A DNA stretch of 64,000 bases, taken from Nemophila menziesii (taxonomy: Eukaryota; Streptophyta; Magnoliopsida; Boraginales; Hydrophyllaceae). Location: contig JARWIR010000031.1 of NCBI GenBank assembly GCA_029959085.1, positions 7,378,001-7,442,000 of the forward strand. The letters are read 5' to 3'. Below are positions 36,092-48,804 of the stretch, piece after piece (the first letter of the stretch is position 1; each line of letters starts with the position of its first letter). The position numbers and the translations under genes were made by a program. The notes beneath the pieces were generated by a model. The model ran no database searches, was not told the origin of the DNA, and worked only from the letters and a program-made list of their open reading frames with translations.

Positions 36092-39000
36092 AATGGTTGG
36101 GTTGGCTGTTGTTGGAAGAACATAATTCTTCCAGCGCTAGCGTCTTCTCTACCTTCTTGCTCTGACTTGAAAACCTTAAGCCTCTTGTGTAATTCTATGA
36201 AGTGTGTGAAAAGAGGAGGCTAAGGGGTGTTTTTATAGGTGCTAGGAGTCCCTAATTCGTTTTACTTGGAGTGGGAGACAAGTAAACGACTCTTTAATTC
36301 ACAGCCCTAAAATATAATGAAGGTAAGATTATGTTGCTGATTTGTTTTGGTCATATCTCCTTCAATACTTATCCGTTTGACGCGTTCTTTATATCTAAGT
36401 CACTTGTCTCGGAAAGCTCTATCCATTGGTCCAGACCATTCTCCCAAATTCCTAGTCAATCTTGAGTTATGAGATCGTATTTGAATGTGGCTTGAATTTC
36501 AGATTTATTTGGCAACTTTATATTTTCCTTCTTTGCATATCTCCTTCCTTAATCTTCCAATTTCCATGTATATCTTCTTTCCTTTACTTCTTAGACTTGA
36601 CTTGGTTTCTAATTAATTACCATATATCTTTAAAGCTTCACAATAAATAAATAATTAAACCTCATATGCTTTAAAAATTAAGAAATCATTCAATCAAGAC
36701 TAGAAATAAGAAAGTGCACTCTAAAATTAGAAACTCGAATAAAATACTTCCTAACACACTAAAAATAATCTAAGACTTTAATTCTCACCTCTCCTCCTTG
36801 TATTGGTTTTCCATGAAATTCAAGAACCTACTAACTTTGCACTAAAAATAACCAAATTAACACATAAAAGCTCTGAAAATGCAAATAGTCTACTTCCAAG
36901 GGGAGAAAGTGCAATATGACAAGATAAGCATAAAGGTCTATCAAATAAGTCAAATTCACCTAAAATGATGTCTCATAAAGGCTAATATTTAGAACAAATA
37001 GGGAGATACCAGTCTCCTACTTATTCTCCATTCTCTTGACAAAACTTTTCAAGGTTGCTCTGATCTTTGAGTCTCATACTCTTTGGATAAAAACGGTTAA
37101 AGAATGCAGCTTGAAGTTCTGTCCATGTATTAATTGTACCTTGTGGTTGTCTATCTAGCCAATCACCAACTTTGTCGGTTAGAAAGAACGAAAACATGTG
37201 ACAATACAGTTGCTCGCGTGTAATGACTGGAGTAACATAGGCATCACAAATCTGCATGAACTTCTTAATCGCTCTTACCAGATCTTGAACTGCTGCACCA
37301 CTATAGAGTTCGAAATTCTGAAATTGACTGAGCATGCCCGTATCGAGCTTGAACTTGATATTCTAGATCTCTGGATGACGATAACCTAATGGTTGTACTT
37401 GAAAAGGTACTCCCAAGCCTAGAAGATCTTGTTCAATTCTGTTGTTTTTTCTGTTATCTCCTTGTGGTGGTGGTGGTAAATGACCTAAAGGACCAAGTGG
37501 TGGATCCCCTAGGGGTGGATCTACTCCTTGTTGTTGATTTTCTGCCATGGCTCTTCTTTGGTTTCTTTCTTCTCGGATACGTCTGTTATAAGCTCTGAAA
37601 CTCCTTTCAGGCTCCGGGAGAGGAGGCCAAGGATGCACTGTTAACACCTGAAAAAGACTAAAGCAACCAACAAGCGTAAATCTGGAAAAATAAAAAATAA
37701 AAACTGGAAAATAAAAATTAATTAAAAACTACTACTAGAAATAAATAACCCACACGCTAACGAGACACAGGTCCCTGACAGCGGCGCCAAAAACTTGGTG
37801 TCGCCTAGGGTGTCATAAATATATGATAAATAAATACGGGAAACAATGCACTAATCACCCTAGACTAGCATGATTCTGCAAGTATTACAGTACATATACA
37901 AGATTTAATGATAAGAAGATTCGTTCCTCAGGGACTTAAATGTGTTAGACGAATGGATAAATAAATCAGAGTAGTAATTAATAATTAAAAGACAAGAAAG
38001 TAAATATGATTGATTGAGAGATGAGATGAATAACTAAATAAATTAAAAGACAAATAATTAATACGAGAGAGAATATAGATGAGAGAGTATAGCTTAGGTT
38101 TTTGCTAGTATGCACTAATCCTTCTAATTCTTTCTATCAATTTCAGTTTATAAGGGAGACAATAGTTCTTTGATATGTAGTCAGGATTCTAAATTCCCCC
38201 TATCCCCGGAGAGCGTTTTAGGGTGGCAACCTCACAATCACAAGGGAACTCACAAAGGGTTAACCTACGCCATTTGGGTCCTAGGTGTAGTCCTACCTAC
38301 TAATGATGTATGGTGATGAAAATAAACCTTAATGACTATCTAGTTAGGCTGGTGTTGTCATGACCAATTCCTTATTCTAGACGTTTATGTGGTGTTTTAA
38401 TAACTAGACACCCCTTCTGGGCGACCATCTAACTACTATTAGCAAAGCCCTAAATTGATCAGGTTTAAGACAGACTGTAAATCAAAGCACATAAATCAAA
38501 TATATGGTAAATTAGCTAGAATCAGATTAAAACATATAATTCCCAAAGAAACTTAGATAGAAAGAAATTCGAATTCATAGATTATACATAATGCAAAACC
38601 CAAGCTATGGGAAAATTAGTTCATACCTGAAGGAAATAAACTAAAAGAATGATACATAGATTTCATCTTGCTCTTTTCAATAACTCTAATAATATAAAAC
38701 TTAAGGACTAACTTATGAGAGGCATGGATGATTTTACAAAGGTTTAAGGGTGTATCTATAGGTGTTTAGAAGACCTAATTCGTTTTCTTAGAGTGGAAGA
38801 CAAGTAACTTGGACTCCAAGCCCAACTCAAATTCGTAACCCTAAAATGTAGAAAAGGTAATAATCTGCCGCAGTTTTTTTGTTTTTGCTGTAACTTCTTT
38901 GTTTCAACTCCGTTTGACGCTTTCCATATGTCGAAATTGATCGTCTCGGAAAGATCTATAACTTTTCTTCTGACTATTTATCCAAATTCCTAGCCAATAT

Positions 39001-39170
39001 TGAGTTATGATCACTTTAATGGTTGTAGGTGCTGGAATTCAGATTTATTTGGCAACTTTATCTTTCCATATCCTATCTTTTCTTTCTTTTATCTCCAACT
39101 TCCATGCATATTTTCTTTCCTTTATCTCTTTAGACTTGATTTGGAATATTTATCTGTAAGTAATGTGTAA
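36092..39170 (-). mobile_element. Chimeric reverse LTR element with gag only
   Basis: On the minus strand: LTR (39170-37796, missing its first about 180 bp), tRNA-Asp-type primer site (37789-37772, 15 of 18 matches), gag start (37647-37363) and gag core (37335-37021). The next LTR then starts at 37011 and runs to 36092. All of pol is missing. The two LTRs overlap over about 0.8 kb but look only about 75-80% alike, far more than the near-identity seen in the young element. So this is either very old or a product of recombination between two different elements. Confidence 0.7.
37021..37647 (-). pseudogene. Athila/Tat-like gag, truncated
   Basis: Two frames separated by a short shift: 37647-37363 (proline/glycine-rich N terminus) and 37335-37021. 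The second holds a Retrotrans_gag-type core: FELYSGAAVQDLVRAIKKF, CDAYVTPVITREQLYCHMF, DKVGDWLDRQPQGTI, TELQAAFFNRFYPKS. This is the capsid-like part of Ty3/gypsy Gag. It is broken off at the ENGE segment by the LTR at 37011; no zinc knuckle or pol follows. Confidence 0.82.
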
Positions 39171-40033
39171 GTGGTATTCCCATATTTTTACCAAGGTATT
39201 TGGTAATACCAATATTAGGTTTTTACGAGACCTCCCTACAAATATTATTTGGAGTACCATTACTTAAAGAATGTCTGGTTTTTGGAGGATAATTCTTTGA
39301 CCCGAAGCATTACATATAATGATTATTTGGTTATCAGAAATTCTAACAAGACAACTTTACATGTGGAAAACCTCCAGTTTTCTTTCAATGTCTTTAGAGA
39401 TATGTCTAATTTTTCAATTATAGGAAATCCCGTGAACTTGATAACTTTATTAAATGCTTAGTATTCAATTGAATGGAGATGCAAGAGGAAGATTGGTCCC
39501 TAGCCAAGAAATCGTCACTTCAGAGGTCTGCATATTCAACTTCCAATATGGTATTAGCTTGGGTAGGGGCAACATTTCTACCCATTACATCGTTGATTCA
39601 ATTACAAACAACGTATGCAACAAAATTTTTGCCTTGCGAAAAAGACTGATCTATGTTGACTTTTAGAGCCTATAGTTAGGGCGACCAAATAGTGGACAAA
39701 GGGTTGTGCTTCTTCTACAAATAGATCCTACTACTGGGAGTATTCTTAATCTTGCATATGAACAATTCTAGAAAATGAGGAAGTTCGTAGAGTAATACAA
39801 ATTTAAAAGAAGGCACCAATTTCAATAAAGAAGTTGTTTCTAACTACCCAAATATTCCTTAAGCATGCAACAACTTTCAGGGCTCAAATATTGGACATTA
39901 GATTTAGAAGTTTATAATTCAAAGAGTCAACAACCAAATCCTACAGTTTTATTGATGTTGATATGGAAATGAAAGGGGAATAAACCCCAAAAATTTCTTG
40001 TTCGTTCACACTTGGGGACGACGCATTCTACAC
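39171..40033. repeat. Third copy of the 13087-13935 segment
   Basis: Co-linear with 13087-13935 (copy A) and 57487-58335 (copy B), but more diverged (several percent, with an extra ACGTATGCAAC insertion near 39610). It begins sharply at TAAGTGGTATTCCCA and ends at GACGACGCATTCTAC, between two unrelated retroelement pieces. Confidence 0.8.
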
Positions 40034-40126
40034 TACAAAATTAGAAGACTTGAATGAAATAAGCAATTATGTAAACGAAATGGCTTTTGTTTAACGTCGT
40101 TAAGCTCGACAAGTTACCTCTCACAT

Positions 40127-40531
40127 CTATTCGGTTTCAAGGAGGTACATGACCTCCCCAGGATGGGGATCCACCATGCGATTAGTATCCTCACCTACAT
40201 GATAAATCTTTAACTGATGTCCATTCACCATAAAGGTGTGTTGTTCAGCTGGGTTTTCGCTTTCTATCGCTCCATGAGGCGTTAACTTGGTCACCACAAA
40301 AGAACCAGACCATTTTGATCTCAACTTACCCGGATAATTACTGATCTTGGAGTTATATTTGAGGACCAAATATCCAACTTTAAACTTCTTTTCATGAATA
40401 CGATTATCATGCCACCTATTTGTTGTTTCTTTATAAAGCTTTGCATTCTCGTAGGCATGAAATTGAAACTCATCAAGTTCATTCAGTTTCATCATGTGAT
40501 TCTTACCGACTAGAGTAGGATCGATGTTCAT
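40127..40531 (-). pseudogene. Integrase C-terminal domain remnant
   Basis: An open 134-codon stretch with the gypsy integrase C-terminal pattern: ANRWHDxxI-like text, KFKVGYLVL, KLRSKWSGSFVVTKLTPHG, then FMVNGHQLKIYH. The LRSKWSGPF-type motif is the usual SH3-like DNA-binding part. Confidence 0.85.
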
Positions 40532-41518
40532 CTCCGCTATCGCCCAATATGCACCTAGTTCAAGTTCAAGAGGTAAGTGACAAGTCTTACTATAGACTAT
40601 GCGATATGGAGACGCACCAACAGGTGTTTTTTAGGCAGTACGATATGCCCACAACGCCTCATCTAACTTTGTTGACCAATCCTTGCGTGTGGCACCAACT
40701 ATCTTCTCTAGAATGGATTTGATCTCTCGATTAGAGACCAGCTTGACCATTTGCTTGCGGATGATACGCAGTTGTTACACGATGTCTCACCCCATACTTC
40801 TCTAAAACCGCCTTCAAGTATCTGTTAACAAAATGAGAACCTCCATCACTAATAATAACTCGAGGCGTACTATGTCTAGTGAAGATGTGTGACTTCAAAA
40901 ATTTATCACTACCCGCAAATCATTGGTTGGCAGAGCTACAACCTCTACCCATTTGGACACGTAATCAACCGCTAATAGGATGTAAAGATTTCCGTGAGAT
41001 GGTACAAAAGAACCCATGAAATCAATACCCTAAACATCAAATATTTCAACTTCAAGAACGTTGTTACGTGGAATTTCATCTCTCTTGGATATGTTTCCGG
41101 TAAATTGGCACCTATGACACTTCTTAACATATTCATGGCAATCTTTGTGTATAGTGGGCCAATAAAAACCGGATTGAAGAACCTTTGCGGCTGTACGATC
41201 ACCTTTGAAGTGTCCCCCATAGAGTGAATCATGACAACTAGCAACTAGCAACTGAATATCACCCTCAGGTAAGCATCTTCTCACCATCTGATCACTACAT
41301 GTTTTGTAGAGAAAAGAATCCTCCCAAAATAATTGCTTAGCACGGTGACTCAATCTCTTTCTCTCTTGTGAGGTTGACCCTTGAGGAAAAGAACCACTCA
41401 CAATAAGATTCGTAATGTCTGCATACCAAGGAGTACCGTTTACATGTATCGAAAATAAATTCATTAGGAAACTCTTCCTTAACCAGTTCGGGACTACAAT
41501 TGAACTCGACACCTTCAA
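40532..41518 (-). pseudogene. Integrase zinc-binding and core remnant
   Basis: The zinc-binding HHCC module is readable at 41518-41030 (CHDSLYGGHFKGDRTA, then CHRCQFTG). In other frames further down are the core motifs IISDGGSHF (near 40860, second catalytic Asp) and AYHPQANGQ (near 40770). In-frame stops near 40740 and 40632 inactivate it. Confidence 0.85.
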
Positions 41519-42084
41519 GACGCGACAAATGATCAGCTACCTGATTATCATAACCCTTTCTATCTCGAATCTCCAAGTCAAACTCTTTTAACAACAAGAT
41601 CCATCTGATTAAACACGGATTTGCATCTTTCTTCTGCATAAGGTATTTGATAGCGGAATGATCGGTGTACACGACAATTTTCGCTACAAGGAGATAGGAA
41701 CGAATCTTGTTAAATGAATACACTACGGCTAGTAACTCTTTCTCCGTCACGGTATAATTAATTTGAGCACTTGTAAAGACTTTACTAGCGTAATAGATGG
41801 AGTGAAATACTTTAACTTTCCTTTGACCCAAAACGTCACCCATAGCAAGGTCGCTAGCATCACACATAACTTCAAATGTTATATTCCAAATCAGGAGGTA
41901 ATACAATGGGGGCGAATATGAGTTTCTCCTTGATCTCCTTGAATGCCGCCATGCAAGCTTCATCAAAAAGTAATTTGGTGTCCTTCTCGAGTAAGTTACA
42001 TAACGGCTTAGCAATCTTAGAGAAGTCTTTAATGAAATGATGGTAAAACCCAACATGTCCCAAGGAACTTCTCACCCCTTTCAC
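41519..42084 (-). pseudogene. RNase H domain remnant (RVT connection and RNase H)
   Basis: Retains [17 protein letters not shown] and [10 protein letters not shown], the D-E-D positions of gypsy RNase H, and ends with ADHLSRLEG. The linker from RT ([20 protein letters not shown]) is in the overlapping shifted frame at 42084-41872. Confidence 0.88.
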
Positions 42085-43157
42085 AAAAAATAGGAGGGGG
42101 AAGAGTCTTGATAACCTTTATCTTAGCACGATCAACTTCTAAGCCTGAACTCGAAACTTTGTGTACGAGGACTATTCCTCCACGAACCATGAAATGGCAC
42201 TTCTCCCAATTAAGAACTAAGTCGGTTTCCTTGCATCTTATTAATACCTTCTCTATATTTTGCAAACAATCATCAAAGTTATCACCAAAACAGAGAAGTC
42301 ATCCATAAATACCTCAAGGAATTGATCCATCATATCTCCAAATATTTCCATCATGCAACGTTGGAAAGTGGTAGGTGCGTTACACAATCCAAATGGCATC
42401 CTTCGGAATGCGAAAATGCCAAAAGGACATGTAAATATAGTTTTGTGCTAGTCATCTGGATCGATGCGTATTTGATTGTAACCTGAATAACCATCTAGAA
42501 AACAATATATTTTCTACCTGCTAACTTGTCCAACATCTGGTCTATGAAGGGGAGTGGAAAATGGTCTGTTCTAGTAGCCTTGTTCAACTTACGATAGTCC
42601 ATACACACTCTTCAACCAACTACGGTTCTTGAAGGTATGGCTTCATACTGATCATTAAGGACAATAGTTATACCACCCTTCTTTGGTACGCATTGAACCA
42701 GACTTACCCAATCAGTACTAGCTATGGGAAAGATGATTCTCGCATCTAGTAGCTTTATTACTTCCTTCTTGACCACCTCCTTCATGGATGGAATTAATCT
42801 TCTTTGACCTTCAACTGAGCGTGCACTTATATCCTCCAAAATGATTTTGTGTTGGCAAACAGATGGACTAATACCTTTGATATATGAAATGGTCCATCCA
42901 ATTGCCTCTTTATGAGCTCGGAGTACACGCAACAGTTTATCTTCTTGAGAACCTGTTAAGTGAGCTGACACAATAACATGCAAAATTTCATTAGTACCTA
43001 AATACACATACCTCAAATGTGACGGTAATGGTTTCTCTTCTATCTTCGCAGGAGATATAATAGATGGTTTCTTTTGAGGTTCAATCTCCCCCACGTCTCG
43101 TAATGGTTCATAGGCTAGACGCCTAGGCTTAGTGTTTTCTGAATTTAGAGCTGCCAC
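42085..43157 (-). pseudogene. Reverse transcriptase remnant
   Basis: From its N-terminal side: 43157-42612 (peptide containing EEKPLPSHLRYVYLG, then SLVQCVPKKGGITIV), [11 protein letters not shown] near 42490 (first catalytic Asp) and MPFGLCNAPTTFQR near 42370. The catalytic box FMDDF is at 42309-42295; a one-base loss directly after it shifts the frame. A TAG lies between the DGYSGYNQI and FG-LCNAP parts. Non-functional. Confidence 0.87.
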
Positions 43158-43477
43158 TGTTTCAGTGAGCTCTCACATCATCTCTGGTAAGTCAAGTACT
43201 AGGGCTGCCTGCAAGATATCATCAAAATTCATATCATTAAATACCTCTTGCGTTGACCGTTCAATCACATCCACCCGGTGACACTCCTCCATGGGGTCCG
43301 GGAACTTCATTGCCCAAATTACATTGAACTTTACCTCCTCGTCTTGGATATGCTTGGTTAATTATTTGTTTTCTACATCAATAAGAGTACGCCCCGTGGC
43401 AAGGAATGGTCTTCCCAAAATAACAGGGACATTTCTATCCGCGTCGTATTCAAGTATAACAAAATCGATGGGAAAAA

Positions 43478-44092
43478 TTAAATACCTGCCTTAACGAGGA
43501 CATCTTCTATGTGCCCCTCCGGATGTGCGAGGGATCTATCTGCCATTTGCAGGACCATAGAGGTCGGTCGTGCGTTTCCTATCTTCAACTTTCCGAAAAT
43601 TGACTTAGGCATGAGATTCATACTCGCACCCAAATCACACAACTCTTTTCCTCTCCACTCATCCCCAATATAAATAGGGATTGTAAAACTATCAGGATCA
43701 AGCAATTTAGATGGTAGCTTACTTTGACAAATCACACCACATTCTTCGGGTAATCCAATCATTTCATTCTCCATGTAAGGGTGTTTATTATAGATGGTTC
43801 TTTTAAAGACTTTCACGTATTTTGGCACATCTTTAATAGTATCCAAGAATGGCACATTAATGTTAAGCTTGCTTACCACATTAAGGAATTTCTGATAATC
43901 TGCCATATTTCCTTTCTTTTGAACTCTTGAAGGGAAAGGTTGAGGAGGACGCTTCTCTTCTACAACAATATCTTTCTTCTTAAGCTTTTCCGAGATTTTC
44001 TCAACTTCTACTTCCTCTACTTCCAGTTTACTCTCTTTCTCAACCACATATTCCACCGTTTTCTCTTTCACTGTTGTTTCTTTCTCTTTCAT
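43478..44092 (-). pseudogene. Gag C terminus and aspartic protease remnant
   Basis: A 204-codon open stretch. It starts with a Glu/Lys-rich segment, then PPQPFPSRVQKKGNMADYQKF, an LLDPDSFTIPIYIG strand and the protease active-site motif LCDLGASMNLMP, followed by ADRSLAHPEGHIEDVLV. DLGAS instead of DTGAS/DSGA is typical of Athila-type proteases. The frame ends shortly afterwards at 43478. Confidence 0.87.
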
Positions 44093-44160
44093 AACCGGAA
44101 AAGGTGGTGGTTGAAATTGCGATTCCGGTTTATAATTCCATTATTTATATTCGTAATTTA

Positions 44161-47100
44161 AATAATCATGTGCTTGTGGCCAAAGTAGCGGGAGCCGTCA
44201 TAATCCGACTAACACATATATATACGTAGGTCCCTTTAGCGGACATTATTCGAATGCTAGGTAGTCAATAGGGTAAAAGGAACTTGACCTACCTGAAAGC
44301 AAAGAGACTAGTAAGGTATATAATTAGGGTTTCCCTTCTGGAAACTTAATGAACTTTGAATCCCATCTAGTGTGAACATTAAAACCATTCACCCTTATTC
44401 ATATAGACGCAATTCAATGGGATATATTCTTACTAGCCTCCTTAGCTATAATATTTTATGCATAATTAGTTTGATTAACTTAGAAAACAGAACAAATATA
44501 TTTTCATTTCATATTTCTACTCTGTTATCCGAATTACATACTTGCATCTTTACATTGCTTTGAAACCATTAATCACACTTTATCCCTGCGAACGGTAACC
44601 CTACTTATAAATTCTTTCCAACATATGATTCGTACTCTGCAGAGTCGATTCGCATAGTATTGTGTTGTACTTTATTTTATTAACGGGAACAACAAAGGTC
44701 AGGACACAACGCATCTGTACGCCAAAACTCACATAAAAAGGAGAAGAAAAGGAAATAATATAAAAATAATGTGGAAGATGAGCAAAACAAAAATAATATT
44801 TCTTAATGACTTAGATTGATGACTTAAACAATGCAACTTGACCATAGGAAGTGACACAAGCTGGGTTGACAAATAAATATGAAATATAGATAAACTTGAT
44901 TTATAACCTAGTGTCAGAAAAGGTTTCTCTTATACAACAAAAATATACTTGTGTGTAGCTATGGACCCTTGAACATGATATTAGTGTCATGTTTAGGGTG
45001 ACGACTTAGATTGAATCCTTTTTCTAGAGATACATGCTTATTTGATTGCTTTGCCTTATATTTTTTTCCTCATATTACTGTTTCATATGTTTTGTATTAT
45101 CTTTTCATATTATCTTTACAGAATGTATTCTCTTTATATATCTTTCTCTCTTTTATTTTATCCTTTTATTTGCTTAAGGAAAATAAAAGAGTGAGTGTAG
45201 GGTGTGTTGTGTCATAATAATATGATATTTTATCTATTATTTTTGACACATTAGGTTTATTTTACTGTGTAATTTGACGATATTACAAGATTTAAAGGTA
45301 AAAGGAGATTTCCAACCTTGAATAGTAAATGAACCTAAAAGTGAGATACTGAAGCTAAATTAAGATAGTACTATTTTTAGAAACTATACAAAAGAGGAGT
45401 TGGAAGATTTAGTCATGATTCAGAATTAGAAGACATATATTGGACAAGCTAACTCTGTTTAACGGAAATAAGAATAAGGACATTTTAAGAGCCCTATTGT
45501 AAATTATCACCTTGGAAGCAAAGAAATACTATCTTGGAAATCACTCCTGAAATAGAAGAATCCAAAGAATATGAGAGTCCAAGAATAAGAAGATCCCATG
45601 AAAAGAAGAATAATAGAAGATAATGATGGAATAAAATATGATAAATGTTAACATTATCCGGAAGTCACTAAAGTTTTAGACTTCATTTAACTCTAGCTCC
45701 ATTTCTTATGAATAAATATAGACTTAGCTTATCTTCGATGAGGAAATTTTATGATTAGTTAAACACTACTTCATAGGGTGGTAGTTTAGGGTTATTGTAA
45801 TCTTGACTCAAGTTCATTTGAATAAACCTAGTATTTTTTTTGCTTTAAACTCACACAATATTAAAATTTTGTACCCGGTGAATAATCTATGAAAGTAGGA
45901 AACAAACTTCGAATATGATGTGATAACGTGTGATGACCCACCATCTCTAACCAACAAAGTGAATTTCCCTTGAAATCAACAAGTTCAGGAAGAATTGTCA
46001 AGATTGAAACTATAACCGTTATGTTGGTATAGCGTGATGGCTTGCCTCCACAATTAACATGAAATTTCCAATATTTTCTAAAGTAAGTGTATTAAACTTT
46101 ACCTCTATATAAATTCCATGTTCATGATTGCATAGTCAAAAGCTAAGGACTGAAGGATCTCTCTCCCATGAATCAACATTCTCTTTAGAATAGTAATCAA
46201 GCAATCGACAAATCCCCGATTTAGCAAACCTAGATATCGTAGTTTACCCAAATAATCCCCAGGCTTCAGAAGATTGATCATTGGAATCACTCGGTGGTAA
46301 AGTGGAATGAGGGTAGTAAAATTGACAATGTCTCATAATAATCTCCTATTGATTGTGATTTCATAAGAAAACAACAACCTTGCGAAAGTCATCACTTTCC
46401 TTCAGGGGTTTGTATAGCTTTTCAAACTTTTCTAATTTACCCAATTTATTTCATTGTGTTAGCCATTAAAAACCTAGTTAAGTAGGTGTTAAGGGTGTGG
46501 GAAAGTTATTTAGTGAGCATGGAAGCATAATTTCTTAGATTCTCTCCTAGCTAGTTGACCAATAACTTGTTGCAATAGAAATATTTTTTAGGAAATAAAC
46601 TCGTTACTAATCCGAAAGACGGGGCCAATGTCGAGTAGATGGAATTAGTCTTAGTGCCTTTCTTACTTGATTGAATGCTTTACTGACTGTTCAAAAAAGG
46701 GCCAGAACTCGATTCGGGAATCTCATTAGTCCTCAGATTTAATTATAAATTCGAGCTTCTTAAAAGCAAGTTGATATCTGACAATAAATAAAGATCAAAA
46801 TAACCAAATTGATTACATTAACTCATTAAATATCTTTGTTGTGTTTGTCGTTGTGTTTCTTGATTGTATACATATTTATATTATATTAATCAATCAATAA
46901 TATAAATATGTGTTATATTGTATACCGATCATGGGTTATATGATATCTAATAACAATAAAGCTGCAAAAATATAATCAAACAAAGGATAAAATATATAGA
47001 TGCTAGATTTAAAAGGGACAAACCACCTTCAAGAAATCATATTAATATATCTAGCTTGGCATTTACATCAAGCTTTCAAAAGAGTTAACAATTTCCAATA
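44161..47100. other. Unassigned AT-rich DNA
   Basis: About 2.9 kb without a recognisable gene or element end. Parts (45440-45900) look like worn LTR text but match nothing firmly. No tandem repeat of note. Confidence 0.5.
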
Positions 47101-47176
47101 ATAGTCTCATGAAAAGTAAACAAGATTTTTTAGTCAGATGAAATCTTTCTACTTATTTTTGTTGTTGTTGAATTAG

Positions 47177-48498
47177 TCATCTTGCAATTTCTTCAAGGTT
47201 TGCAAGGATCTGTTTTGTATCTGGCCTTTGAGAAGGTACGTCGACACAACAAGACAACGCAAGATTAATGTAATCTAAAACACGCTCCTTTATTTTATGT
47301 AGATCAACACCAGTTTGACCATCAACAATTTCTGGACGACACAAATTTATTACATCATGACCAAGATCACCTGCAATTCTCATGTCGTTTGACAACCCAA
47401 TTGCTTCCGTCCTGGTGATCAACTCAAGAAAGATTATACCAATGCTATAAATGTCATATTTTTCACTCACATAGTCACTCTCATTTAGCTCTAGAGCAAG
47501 AGCATTATATTCTTGGTCATCACGAGTTCCAAGCATTTCATGTACTCCAATAGTATTCAACATAAGATGCAAGCCAAAATCTGATACATGAGGTTCGTAT
47601 TTATCGTCTATAAATATATTATTTGACCTCATATTTCCATGAACAATGAGCTCTTCCATTGCGTTGTGAAGAAAATGAATTGCTTTAACAATTCCCATGG
47701 AGATTTTAAGAATGTTTATCCAATTCACATTTCCATCTGTATAAAAATGAAATTGTTATATTGTGATTATTCTTATACAACTAATCTTGATGTAACATTT
47801 CCATAAATAACATTGAAACTTCTGTAACAAGATTAATTGGATGTGGACAGTTTCATGATTCTCAAGTCGTAAAATTCATTCAATTTTTTGACACGTGGAT
47901 ATATTATCAATCAAGTAACGAATCAAGACTTTATAAATCAGACTTTGTTGAATAAAATAGGAATCTAGCAACATACCTAGTTTTTTAGATTTTGCAACAT
48001 ATTACAAACAATAGTAAAATTAACAAGAAATTTTAGAAGAAAACGAGACATACCTTCTATTAATTGAGAAAGTGTACGATCAGCAACAAATGGATGGATC
48101 ATCATCATCTCACCTTTTGTCCCAACATAAAATGCATACAAAGGAACTAAATTTGTATGCCTCACAGAACCCAACAATTTGATTTTCTCCACCACATCAT
48201 TTATCTTTAAAGTACAAGCAAGATTAAATAACTTCAAGATTACAAGTGAATTAGTCCTAGCCAACAATGCCTTTTGCGAAGTTGCATAGCTAGATCTAGC
48301 TATAACTCTACTTGGAGCTTGGAATATGTCATCCACACTAATATCTTCACCACCATTGAATTGTATAAATTCCTCATTTTCACTATCACTACCTTGTAGT
48401 GCTCTCTCCTTACAGAAATAGTTCAACAATAGATAGATTAGTGTACATGCTAACACAGGAAGGTCAATGAAAAGTACGACGGCCTCGTTGTCTTCCAT
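47177..48498 (-). CDS. LRR-RLK-derived pseudokinase, TMKL1-like, two exons
   Basis: Exon 1 is 48498-48054 and exon 2 is 47736-47177. The intron (317 bp) has GTATGT donor and TATACAG acceptor and joins in frame (gaa G|AT GGA). Product: 334 residues. An ATG at 48498 is the first in frame. Residues about 6-27 are a membrane segment; kinase-like sequence starts at about 51 (EDISVDDIFQAPSRVI). The Gly-rich loop is lost (ARSSYATSQK), Lys89 of the beta-3 strand and Glu104 may remain, the catalytic HRD is HGN (181-183), Asn188 is kept, and DFG is kept (201-203). The APE motif is altered. The HGN form and the 'SVRHTNLVPLYAFY' text match the atypical inner domains of plant LRR-RLKs such as TMKL1. The whole LRR ectodomain is missing. 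Probably an inactive, membrane-bound signalling partner or a young pseudogene whose frame is still open. Confidence 0.78.
47737..48053 (-). other. Intron of pseudokinase gene
   Basis: 317-bp AT-rich intron, GT...AG on the minus strand. Its position, after the LSQLIE segment and before the alpha-E region, is usual for related receptor kinase genes. Confidence 0.75.
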
Positions 48499-48522
48499 TT
48501 CACGATAAAGTACAAAATTCAA

Positions 48523-48804
48523 TTTTAAAATATTTGGGGAATTATACCATATATTGTAGATTTTTTGGTTGAACTTTTTTTTATTTGACTATTGTATAAG
48601 ATATACAGACTGTTTCCTCTAATTAATGTTACGATATGCTTTTAATGAAAAAAATTAAATAAGTCAATGCTAGGTTGATGGTAGATAGAAATTACTCCAT
48701 ATATTTATTGATAATATTAGGTTGCTTGTGCTGGTTTTCCTTTTTTCCTTCTTTTTTTATTTTTTTATTTTTTGTACTAGAAAGGTTAAAATACCATAAT
48801 TCCC
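48523..48804. other. Upstream region of pseudokinase / duplication border
   Basis: AT-rich. On the minus strand a TATAAT-like sequence lies about 50 bp before the first ATG. The copy B match to the window start begins around 48805; whether the border lies here or further left cannot be told. Confidence 0.4.

Larger units (their letters stand above)
40034..44160 (-). mobile_element. Decayed Athila-like gag-pol, reverse
   Basis: Minus-strand coding region of an autonomous Ty3/gypsy element: gag C terminus and protease, RT, RNase H, integrase and the post-pol motif (GTCGAGCTTAACGACGTT, reversed at 40085-40110). Domain order protease-RT-RNase H-integrase is that of Ty3/gypsy; the DLGAS protease and spacing fit the Athila branch. 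No LTRs are attached. Many frameshifts and stops make it non-functional. Confidence 0.88.
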
